Assembly: GCA_050946055.1 (NCBI GenBank)
Contig: JBMNUB010000048.1
Span: 1-21,065 of the forward strand
Direction of reading: 5' to 3'
Source of the DNA: Fimadaptatus sp050946055
GTDB taxonomy: Bacteria > Bacillota > Clostridia > Christensenellales > Aristaeellaceae
Length of the DNA stretch: 21,065 nt
Each line of letters starts with the position of its first letter. The first letter of the stretch is position 1. The position numbers and the translations under genes were made by a program. This document shows positions 1-6,674 of the stretch, in pieces. The notes below the pieces were generated by a model. It was not told where the DNA came from, made no database searches, and saw only the letters and a list, made by a program, of their open reading frames with translations.

Positions 1-63
1 AACCCGCACGTCTGTGCAGTGCGGCGCATGCCCGCGCGGCGCGCACATTTCGCAATACAAAAT

Positions 64-102
64 ATGGCTCTGCCCAGGGACTTGATCCCTGAACAGAGCC
101 AT
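64..102 (-). terminator. Rho-independent terminator of the 148-810 gene
   Basis: Arms ATGGCTCTG (64-72) and CAGAGCCAT (94-102) are perfectly complementary, and CAGGGA (75-80) pairs with TCCCTG (86-91) inside. Read on the minus strand the hairpin lies about 45 bases past the stop of the secreted-protein gene and is followed by a T-rich stretch (ATATTTTGTATT). This fits intrinsic termination of that gene. A role for a gene left of the window cannot be excluded. Confidence 0.75.
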
Positions 103-147
103 TTGTCATTACGCAGCGCCTACGTATAGGCGCTTGCGCATATGGCA

Positions 148-810
148 TCACTTGCCGGTCGCTGACCCCATGAGTCCAGTCGCGCCGGGCTGTTGCGTGG
201 GCTGCGCGGCCGTCACTCCGGCTGCCGGCTGGGCGGCTTCGCCCTCAGGCAGCGCGGTAGGGCGGGCGTAGTGGTTGAAGGTCACGCCCTCCAGCGAGGA
301 ATCGGGCGCCTTTCCGTCAAACGTCACCATGGTGATTATGTAGGCGCTGTGGTCATCGCTGAGCATCAGTATGTACTCGGCGTTTACGTTTTGCAGCGTG
401 GACAGTATGCGCGTGCAGGGCATGTCCATGAACTCCTCATCGCGCAATATGCTCCACGAAGTGCCGTTTGCATCCACGCCGTCGGACACCGCGCCCAGAT
501 CCTCGGCATAGGCCAGAGTCAGCTCCTCAAGGTTGTCATACGGCGAACCGGCGGCGCAGTACACGAACAGCTGCGAGCGAGTCTTGCTGTCGTATACCTC
601 GAGTATCAGGTCGGGCTTTACGTTGCCCGAGCGTTCGAAGCTGTTGGTCTGTTCCAGCGTCTCGTCATCGGTGCGCATGAACGAATTGCCTATCTCTATG
701 GACAGTCCCAGATCGTATATCATAAACGCCCATCCATAATGCCCCGCCTGCGCGCACGGAGCCAAGCACAGGAGTATCAGCGCCATCAGTATGGCCATAA
801 GCCTTCTCAT
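148..810 (-). CDS. Secreted protein of unknown function
   Basis: I do not recognise a family. The 220-residue product begins with a clear signal peptide: MRR, a hydrophobic run at about residues 4-18, and an AQA cleavage site near residue 22. There is no proper lipobox, because LAPC has Pro before Cys. The mature part is acidic and mixed alpha/beta in character, with Cys near residues 85 and 131. The C-terminal 40 residues are a low-complexity Ala/Pro/Gln/Gly/Thr linker-like tail, so the protein is probably exported with a small globular domain. The ATG at 808-810 is preceded by AAAGGAAG, a good ribosome binding site. It lies downstream of uxaC on the same strand but is separated by about 190 bases with a GC-rich hairpin, so it is probably its own unit. 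Confidence 0.7.
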   Translation of the reverse strand: MRRLMAILMALILLCLAPCAQAGHYGWAFMIYDLGLSIEIGNSFMRTDDETLEQTNSFERSGNVKPDLILEVYDSKTRSQLFVYCAAGSPYDNLEELTLAYAEDLGAVSDGVDANGTSWSILRDEEFMDMPCTRILSTLQNVNAEYILMLSDDHSAYIITMVTFDGKAPDSSLEGVTFNHYARPTALPEGEAAQPAAGVTAAQPTQQPGATGLMGSATGK

Positions 811-878
811 GCGTATGTCTTCCTTTCCGGTGCCGCCGCGCCCATAAATGGCCGCTCGCCTTTTGATATATGCTCAAG

Positions 879-913
879 GCCGCGGACGCGGCATAAGCCG
901 CCGCATCCGCGGC
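879..913. terminator. GC-rich hairpin between uxaC and the secreted-protein gene
   Basis: Bases 879-892 pair with 900-913 with one mismatch, giving a 13-of-14 stem and a 7-base loop. It lies about 85 bases past the uxaC stop. There is no clean T-run on the minus strand side (TTGAGCATATATCAAAA), so it may be an RNA-processing or stabilising hairpin instead of an efficient terminator. Nothing else is visible in the 811-996 gap. Confidence 0.4.
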
Positions 914-996
914 ACCTGCGGGTACATCGCCTGCGCACCTTCATGCGTTTAAGATGATACCATCTAAGATTGTCATTTTTTCGCCGAAACGCGGGC

Positions 997-2403
997 TTAG
1001 ATATTAAAACCGAAGAAGCGCACGGCGTTGTTGAAGCTGATGTCCTTGACTATCTGACCTGCAGTCTCGAAGTCGGCGGGATACTCGCCCTCCTCCATCC
1101 AGCCGCCTATCAGGTTGCACATTATGCGGCGGAAGTATTCATGGCGGGTATAGCTCAGGAACGAGCGCGAGTCGGTCAGCATGCCTATGAAGTTGCCCAG
1201 CACGCCTAAGTTGGCAAGAGATGTCATCTGCGCCTCCATGCCGGTCTTGGTGTCGTTGAACCACCATGCAGAACCGTGCTGTATCTTGCCGGCGCAGCTG
1301 GAATCCTGGAACGCGCCCGCGATTACGTCCAGTATCTCGTTATCGGCGGAGTTGAGCGAGTACAGCACCATGCGCGGCAGCTTGCTCTCCTCCTCCAGCG
1401 CGTTCATCAGCTGGGACAGGCTCTTGAGGCACTGGGTCTGGCCCATGCTGTCAAAGCCGCTGTCCGGACCCAGCTGCCTGAACATGCGCGCGTTGGGATT
1501 GCGCAGCGCGCTGTAATGTATCTGCATCGCCCAGCCGCGTTCGGCGTACTCGCGGCCAAAGAACAGCAGCATGGCGGTCTGGTACTTGGCGGCCTCGTCG
1601 GCGGTCACAGCGCCGCCTGCCAGCGCCTTCTTGTATATGGCATCTATCTCCTCGTCGGACGCGGGCGCATACGGCACATAGTCCAGGCCATGATCGCTGG
1701 CCACGCAGCCCATCTTGCCGAAGAAGTCCAGCCGGCTGCGTATTGCGGAGTACAGACCCGCTATGTCGTCCACGGCGTAGCCGCTTACCTCACCCACGCG
1801 GCGCACGTAATCGGCAAAGCCGGGCTTGTCTATGTTGACTGCCTTGTCAGGACGCCATGCAGGCAGCACCTTGACCTCGCAGGTGGGATCGGCAGCTATG
1901 ACCTCATGCCAGTGCAGATCGTCCACGGGATCGTCGGTGGTGCAGATGAGCTTGACATTGCTGCGCTTGATTATGCCGCGCACGCTCATGTCGGGCTCCT
2001 TAAGGCGCTCGTTGCACCAGTCGTATATCTGGCGGGCGTTCTCCTCGTTTATGATGAGGTCGCAGCCGAAGTAGCGCTTCAGCTCCAGATGAGTCCAGTG
2101 ATACAGCGGATTGCCCACGGCGCGCGGCAGCACGCGCGCATACGCCTGGAACTTCTCCCAGTCGCTGGCATCGCCGGTTATGTAGCGCTCTTCCACGCCT
2201 GCATTGCGCATCAGGCGCCACTTGTAGTGATCGCCGCCCAGCCATGCCTCGGTTATGGTGGAGAAGCGATAGTCGGTGGCTATCTGCTCGGGGTTTATAT
2301 GGCAATGATAGTCCAGTATGGGCATCGTTTCCGCATAGTCGTGATACAGCTTGCGTGCGCTCTCGGTGGTGAGCAGGAAGTTCTCACCCATGAACTTTTT
2401 CAT
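997..2403 (-). CDS. uxaC: Uronate isomerase (glucuronate/galacturonate isomerase)
   Basis: UxaC interconverts D-glucuronate with D-fructuronate and D-galacturonate with D-tagaturonate. It is the first cytoplasmic step of hexuronate breakdown towards 2-keto-3-deoxygluconate. The 468-residue product has the usual length. Family signatures are visible: DYHCHINP at residues 31-38 (the metal-binding His-x-His of the amidohydrolase fold), WLGGDHYKWRLMR at about 54-66, TTDDPVDDLHWH near 155-166, LPAWRPDK, and QIHYSALRN. The start ATG at 2401-2403 follows AAAGGAGAGG on the minus strand. A sigma-A-like promoter lies at 2465-2493. The upstream minus-strand gene encodes a CE15-like glucuronoyl esterase, which would release the substrate class used here. 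No other uxa or uxu genes are in the window. Confidence 0.95.
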   Translation of the reverse strand: MKKFMGENFLLTTESARKLYHDYAETMPILDYHCHINPEQIATDYRFSTITEAWLGGDHYKWRLMRNAGVEERYITGDASDWEKFQAYARVLPRAVGNPLYHWTHLELKRYFGCDLIINEENARQIYDWCNERLKEPDMSVRGIIKRSNVKLICTTDDPVDDLHWHEVIAADPTCEVKVLPAWRPDKAVNIDKPGFADYVRRVGEVSGYAVDDIAGLYSAIRSRLDFFGKMGCVASDHGLDYVPYAPASDEEIDAIYKKALAGGAVTADEAAKYQTAMLLFFGREYAERGWAMQIHYSALRNPNARMFRQLGPDSGFDSMGQTQCLKSLSQLMNALEEESKLPRMVLYSLNSADNEILDVIAGAFQDSSCAGKIQHGSAWWFNDTKTGMEAQMTSLANLGVLGNFIGMLTDSRSFLSYTRHEYFRRIMCNLIGGWMEEGEYPADFETAGQIVKDISFNNAVRFFGFNI

Positions 2404-2464
2404 CGGATTTCCTCTCCTTTGTCAAAGATATTATCAGAATGCTATCGCAAAGTCCGTCAGATTT

Positions 2465-2493
2465 ATTATACATCCAACCCGCAAAATGCGCAA
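2465..2493 (-). promoter_or_regulatory. Promoter of uxaC
   Basis: On the minus strand TTGCGC (2488-2493) is separated by 17 bases from a perfect TATAAT (2465-2470), about 60 bases upstream of the uxaC start codon. The exact -10 box and ideal spacing make this a good housekeeping promoter. The -35 box matches only the TTG part of the consensus. Confidence 0.7.
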
Positions 2494-2612
2494 TAAGTGC
2501 TTGCGGATTTGACCGCAAACATGTTTGGCATGGAATATGCGCATATCTGCATTGTGTAAGCGTCAGAATGTGCGCGCAGGGCGGTGCGCTTATCGCGCGG
2601 TATGCCGGGCAT

Positions 2613-2760
2613 GCGTGGCTCAACGCTTGTTCGGAACATGGCAGTACATGCGCAGCTCAGCACTCGTTCGGAACGCGGCAGTATATGCGCAGCTCAACGA
2701 TTGTTCGAGACGCGGCTGCGCATACGTTGCTCAACGCCTGTTCAAAACGCGGCAACACAT
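2613..2760. repeat. Four tandem 37-bp non-coding repeats
   Basis: Four units of exactly 37 bases run end to end: 2613-2649, 2650-2686, 2687-2723 and 2724-2760. Each has a CTCA(A/G)C block near its start, a GTTC-centred block in the middle (palindromic GTTCGGAAC in the first two units) and CGCGGC or ATGGC towards its end. A decayed fifth copy starts at 2761, and a very weak one may precede 2613. The unit is not a multiple of three and there are no spacers, so it is neither coding nor CRISPR. It fills most of the 2494-2801 gap between the CE15-like gene and the uxaC promoter. Confidence 0.85.
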
Positions 2761-2801
2761 GCACATCTCACCACTTGCGCATGACACCCCCTGCGCGCTC
2801 A

Positions 2802-3869
2802 TCATCCAAAGTACTCCGCGCCGTTGTTCCAGCAAGGCTCGCCCTTGCCGAAGAAGCGCCAGTCGCAGAAGTCAAGCAGCATCTTCCAATCCACATCGCC
2901 AAACGCATGGCCGCCCTCGCGGTAAATCACGCAGTTGTTCCCGCCCGCGCCCATAAGGTCGAACACGGGCTGCGCCGCCTGCCAGGTGAGATATGTGCCG
3001 TAGGGATTTGCCCATGCGTCATCCAGACCTTCCACCGTGAACAGCGCGCGCGGCGCGACCAGCGCCTTGAACGCATGCAGGTCGAAGGGCAGCGCATGCT
3101 CGCGGCCTGCCTCGCCATAGCGCTCAAATCCCGCGCGCCACCAGTGCGGGAACACCGTGGCTATGCGCCCCAGCGCTTCCTCGCGCGCGGGATCGCCGTT
3201 TTCGCCATGGCGGTCGCCCAGTATGCTAAAGCAGCCCGCGCCGCCGCAGCCCGAGTTTATCGGCGCACACACTGCCACGCGCTCGTCGAACGCGCCCGCC
3301 GCCAGCGCCGCCTTGCCGCCGCGCGAATGGCCGGTGGCCACAAAGCACTGCGCATCCACATAGTCCTGCTTCTCCAGATAGTCCATGAGCTTGGAATGAC
3401 CCCAGCCCCATATGCGTATCGCGCCCCAGTCATAGCCCGGATAGGCATCGCGGGCATCGGTGCGCGTGGTGTGCTGGTCGTGAAAGAGCTGTTCCTTGTC
3501 GAACTCGGCTATGACATAGCCGCGCTCTATCGCGTCCTCCTCGCGCGGACAGCCGTAGCTCACCGTAAACACATTCACCGTTATCGCCGGAAAGCGCCCC
3601 GCGCGCGCCGGGCGCAGTATGTGCGCAAGGAAGCTGTGCCTGAAGTGCGGGCCGTAGCATATGCGCACTATCTCGCGTATGGCGCGTCCCTCCAGCGCCG
3701 GGCGGCGCGATATCACCTCGCCGCGCACTGCATGGTCATTGGGCGCGCTGCCCAGCATGCAGCGCTCTATCAGCGCCGCGTATTCGCCTGCGCGCATGCG
3801 CCATTCATCGGGTGTGGTTATGGGCGTGCCGTCCGCCCATCTGAGCAGTTCATTCAGCCTTTTGTCCAT
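2802..3869 (-). CDS. CE15-like glucuronoyl esterase family hydrolase
   Basis: An alpha/beta hydrolase of 355 residues with the layout of bacterial CE15 enzymes, which cleave esters between 4-O-methyl-glucuronate of xylan and lignin alcohols. The nucleophile motif GHSRGGKAAL is at residues 180-189 (Ser182), followed by AGAFDERVAV and SGCGGAG. HALPFDLHAFKALVAPRALF, VEGLDDAWANP (279-289) and WQAAQPVFDLMG follow, with the likely catalytic His in GGHAF (His321). The usual acid before SGxGG is Asn205 here, so Glu280 or Asp283 may serve, as proposed for some bacterial members. No signal peptide is seen, so it is probably intracellular and acts on short imported products. The start at 3869 is set by AGGAGG nine bases upstream. 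A longer upstream frame lacks a ribosome site. The uxaC neighbour supports a glucuronate role. Confidence 0.7.
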   Translation of the reverse strand: MDKRLNELLRWADGTPITTPDEWRMRAGEYAALIERCMLGSAPNDHAVRGEVISRRPALEGRAIREIVRICYGPHFRHSFLAHILRPARAGRFPAITVNVFTVSYGCPREEDAIERGYVIAEFDKEQLFHDQHTTRTDARDAYPGYDWGAIRIWGWGHSKLMDYLEKQDYVDAQCFVATGHSRGGKAALAAGAFDERVAVCAPINSGCGGAGCFSILGDRHGENGDPAREEALGRIATVFPHWWRAGFERYGEAGREHALPFDLHAFKALVAPRALFTVEGLDDAWANPYGTYLTWQAAQPVFDLMGAGGNNCVIYREGGHAFGDVDWKMLLDFCDWRFFGKGEPCWNNGAEYFG

Positions 3870-4025
3870 GTATATTTCCCTCCTCATGCGTCGCAATGTT
3901 TTTGCATTTTTATGCACCACATATGCCATAGTTTTACATATTGCCCGTGAATATCCACACAGCGAGCTTATACGGCGTTTGGCAGATTGTTTCGGTATAT
4001 AATTCGTGCCGAATATCATACAGCC

Positions 4026-4275
4026 TGTCAAAAAACCCCCGGAGAGCTCGGCGGGCCTCGCAGCCCGCCGGCTTAGGTAGCGCCCGGCGACATGTGCGGT
4101 GGGCGCGTAGATATTTTGGCGGCGGGAAATCCCATTTTCCCAGAGCGGCATATCTACCTTGCAGTTTCCACGCCCGGAAATCCGTTAGGATTTCTGTGGA
4201 AACTGAGCAGGGGTGGCAGTGGCGGGGGGAGGTTCTCCCCCATCCACGCTTGTCAAAAAGACTTTTTTTACAAGC
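4026..4275 (+). ncRNA. Structured dispersed element, copy A (putative RNA)
   Basis: About 250 bases are clearly homologous to 15414-15661, in the same orientation. In order: CGGCGGGC/GCCCGCCG (4049-4056/4063-4070); GCGCCC/GGGCGC (4080-4085/4101-4106); GTAGATAT/ATATCTAC (4107-4114/4150-4157) enclosing GGGAAA/TTTCCC; CAGTTTCCAC/GTGGAAACTG (4162-4171/4196-4205) enclosing GAAATCC/GGATTTC; GGGGGAG/CTCCCCC (4225-4231/4235-4241); and GCTTGT/ACAAGC (4248-4253/4270-4275) around an A-run and a T7 run. Stems after the first correspond in copy B with compensating base changes. It lies in the 3870-4474 gap, antisense to the flanking minus-strand genes. I see nothing distinct in 4276-4474. No protein is encoded. 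Confidence 0.65.
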
Positions 4276-4474
4276 TCATCATATACATTTTATGCATATT
4301 GCGTCATGCCATGAGATTATGCCTGCGCAATGCCATCATGCGCTTGTCAGGCAGCATGCGGCTATCTTTCCCTGCGCGACCATCCATTAAGAAGCCATCT
4401 GCTTGCAGCCATACGCGCAGTTATCTATACAAAGCCGCTTTACCTGCCCTACTCGCGCGGCGATATGCCCATGG

Positions 4475-5050
4475 CTATCTCCTTTTGCGCGCGGCGCGCG
4501 TCATGCCGAATACCGCGCCGCACAGGCCGCCCGCTATGTGGCTTATGCGCGACACGTTGTCGCTGGAGAACAGGCCGCTGAATATCTCGCCGCCTATGTA
4601 CAAAGCCGCCACCAGTATCAGCGTCAGCGGTATGCTGCCGTCGCGCGCGCCGCCCATTGAGTTGAGCAGTATCATCATGAACACTATGCCGCTTGCGCCC
4701 AGCAGCATTACGTTTGAGTACATAAGGCAATGCACCGCGCCCGCTATGAACGCAGTCGCCAGCGATAGCCGAAACACATTCTTGCTGCCATATCGCTCCT
4801 CCAGCGTGGGGCCAAGCACCAGCATGAGCATTATGTTGCCCGAATAGTGCGCGAACGAGGAATGCCCCAGCACGTGGGTGAACGCCCTTATGTAAGTGAG
4901 CGGATCGGCCAGACTGCTGCGGTATACGCTGAACACCAGCCTGTTGGCCCTGCCGCCCGTGCGCTGATCCAGCACCAGCGCCAGCAGCGACACCAGAGCA
5001 AAGGTTATCGTAAACGGGGCATTATACCTTATGCGTCTTAGCAGCTTCAT
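4475..5050 (-). CDS. Rhomboid family intramembrane serine protease
   Basis: Rhomboids cleave single-pass membrane proteins inside the lipid bilayer. The 191-residue product has about six hydrophobic segments and the family's key motifs. HYSGN at residues 68-72 is the HxxxN oxyanion-side motif in the second helix. GASG at 118-121 carries the nucleophile Ser120. The catalytic His171 is in SHIAGGLCGAVFG. The C-terminus is a short basic tail. The ATG at 5048-5050 is chosen because GGAGGT lies six bases upstream. An earlier in-frame ATG (5107) has no ribosome site and lies inside the probable -10 to start region. It is divergent from the sulfatase gene and has its own promoter at 5098-5126. The substrate is unknown. 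Confidence 0.88.
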   Translation of the reverse strand: MKLLRRIRYNAPFTITFALVSLLALVLDQRTGGRANRLVFSVYRSSLADPLTYIRAFTHVLGHSSFAHYSGNIMLMLVLGPTLEERYGSKNVFRLSLATAFIAGAVHCLMYSNVMLLGASGIVFMMILLNSMGGARDGSIPLTLILVAALYIGGEIFSGLFSSDNVSRISHIAGGLCGAVFGMTRAARKRR

Positions 5051-5097
5051 CGGCTTACCTCCATGCGGGTCTATGGGACGGATGTTCCACATCAGCG

Positions 5098-5126
5098 ATT
5101 GTATCACAGCGCGCGCCGCATTTCAA
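5098..5126 (-). promoter_or_regulatory. Promoter of the rhomboid gene
   Basis: On the minus strand TTGAAA (5121-5126), a 17-base spacer and TACAAT (5098-5103) make a near-consensus sigma-A promoter about 48 bases upstream of the rhomboid start codon. Confidence 0.75.
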
Positions 5127-5186
5127 TGGCGTAAGATGCGCATATACCGGGCGGATGTGCGCGCTGTATTTCGATTATCACAGCTA

Positions 5187-5215
5187 TTGTCACGGTCCGG
5201 TTTACGTGGTAGTAT
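5187..5215 (+). promoter_or_regulatory. Promoter of the sulfatase gene
   Basis: TTGTCA (5187-5192), a 17-base spacer and TAGTAT (5210-5215) form a good promoter. It gives a leader of about 75 bases that contains the 12-base palindrome CCATATATATGG (5271-5282) just before the ribosome site. Confidence 0.65.
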
Positions 5216-5297
5216 GTACTAAAGTCCTCTGTACAAAGCGGTCAAGGCGCTTTTTACTGCGCGCACGAAACCATATATATGGCGGGAGGTATGCTGC

Positions 5298-6674
5298 ATG
5301 AGCAGACCCAATATAGTGTTTATATTAATGGATGACATGGGCTGGATGGATCTTGGCTGCATGGGCTCTGACTTTTACGAGACGCCCAATATAGACGCAC
5401 TGGCGGCGTCGGGCATGCGCTTCAATCAGGCGTATGCCTCATGCCCCGTATGTTCGCCGTCGCGCGGCAGCTATCTCACCGGGCGGTATCCGGCGCGGCT
5501 GGGACTCACCGACTGGATAGACTTTGCATACACCTCGCACCCCCAGCGCGCCGCGCTCATAGAAGCGCCCTACATACACCATCTGCCGCGCGGCAATACG
5601 ACGCTCGCGCAGGCGCTGAGAGAGGGCGGCTATAACACATGGCACGTGGGCAAATGGCATCTGGGCGGGCGCGAGTACTACCCGGACAAGGTGGGCTTTG
5701 ACGTAAACATAGGCGGCTGTGCCTGGGGGCATCCGCACAAAGGCTACTTCTCGCCCTACGGCATAGAGACGCTGCCCGAAGGCCCGGAGGGCGAATACCT
5801 GACCGACCGCATAACCGACGAGGCGATATCGCTGATACGCTCCTGCGACGAGCGCCCCTTCTTCCTCAGCCTCAACCACTATGCCGTACACACGCCCATA
5901 CAGGCCAAGCCCTGCGACATAGAGCGTTTCCGCCGCAAGGCGCACGACATGGGGCTGGACAAGGTGCAGGCAATAGTCGAAGGCGAGCGCCTGCCCACAC
6001 ACGACTGGCATGTCATGCGCCGTGTAATTCAGTCCGATCCCGAATACGCGGCCATGATATACAATCTCGACTGGAACATAGGCCGCCTGATGGACGCGCT
6101 GCGCCAGAGCGGGCGGCTGGACAATACGCTGATAGTGTTCACATCCGACAACGGCGGTCTGGCCACCGCCGAGGGCAGCCCCACCTGCAACGCGCCCGCC
6201 AGTGAGGGCAAGGGCTGGATGTACGAGGGCGGCACGCGCGTGGCGCTGCTGGCCAGCTGGCAGGGACACATTGCGCCCGGCACGCTGTGCGACACGCCCG
6301 TCGTGACCACCGACTTCTATCCCACGCTGCTGGAGGCGGCTGAGCTGCCCGAGCGCCCTGCGCAGCATCTGGACGGCGTGAGCATAATGCCGCTGCTCAT
6401 GGGCGGCGAGCTGCCCGAGCGCCCGATATTCTGGCACTATCCGCACTATGGCAATCAGGGCGGCAGGCCGGGCGCTTCGGTACGGTTGGGGCGCTGGAAG
6501 CTGATAGAGTTCTTCGAGAGCGGCGCATGCGAGCTGTATGACCTCGATGAGGACATAGGCGAGCGCAACGATCTCGCGGCACAGCGCCCCGACATTACAG
6601 CCAAGTTGCGCCGGCTGCTGCACGACTGGCAGCGCGATGTGTGCGCGGTGTTCCCCACGCCCAACGAGGAGTAA
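5298..6674 (+). CDS. Type I (formylglycine-dependent) sulfatase
   Basis: Hydrolyses sulfate esters, probably from sulfated glycans. The 458-residue protein has the arylsulfatase/alkaline phosphatase superfamily layout. NIVFILMDDMG gives metal-binding Asp12 and Asp13. The catalytic signature CSPSR at 52-56 holds Cys52, the residue oxidised to formylglycine, followed by GSYLTGRYPARLG. HVGKWHLGG gives Lys119 and His121. His198 is in AVHTP, and SDNGG gives Asp284 and Asn285. EGGTRVA near 310 is also typical. There is no signal peptide, so action on imported oligosaccharides in the cytoplasm is likely. The start ATG at 5298 has GGGAGG about eight bases upstream. A sulfatase-maturing radical SAM enzyme is needed for activity but is not in this window. 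It is the only catabolic gene on the plus strand in the left half. Confidence 0.92.
   Translation: MSRPNIVFILMDDMGWMDLGCMGSDFYETPNIDALAASGMRFNQAYASCPVCSPSRGSYLTGRYPARLGLTDWIDFAYTSHPQRAALIEAPYIHHLPRGNTTLAQALREGGYNTWHVGKWHLGGREYYPDKVGFDVNIGGCAWGHPHKGYFSPYGIETLPEGPEGEYLTDRITDEAISLIRSCDERPFFLSLNHYAVHTPIQAKPCDIERFRRKAHDMGLDKVQAIVEGERLPTHDWHVMRRVIQSDPEYAAMIYNLDWNIGRLMDALRQSGRLDNTLIVFTSDNGGLATAEGSPTCNAPASEGKGWMYEGGTRVALLASWQGHIAPGTLCDTPVVTTDFYPTLLEAAELPERPAQHLDGVSIMPLLMGGELPERPIFWHYPHYGNQGGRPGASVRLGRWKLIEFFESGACELYDLDEDIGERNDLAAQRPDITAKLRRLLHDWQRDVCAVFPTPNEE

Noticed and set aside
1276..2496. Long plus-strand frame opposite uxaC, with similar ones opposite the CE15-like gene (2439-3950) and sulfatase (5439-6704)
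   Set aside because: All are shadows of well-supported genes, rich in Ala/His/Gln/Arg with no recognisable domains.
2613..2760. CRISPR array
   Set aside because: The 37-bp units abut with no spacers, vary internally, and no cas genes are near.
3947..3960. DnaA-box-like ATATCCACA and near-palindrome GTGAATATCCAC upstream of the CE15-like gene
   Set aside because: A single isolated match far from the origin cluster, expected by chance.
3990..4010. Plus-strand promoter for element A using TATAAT at 3998-4003
   Set aside because: No acceptable -35 box at 16-18 bases spacing, so it is not listed as a feature.
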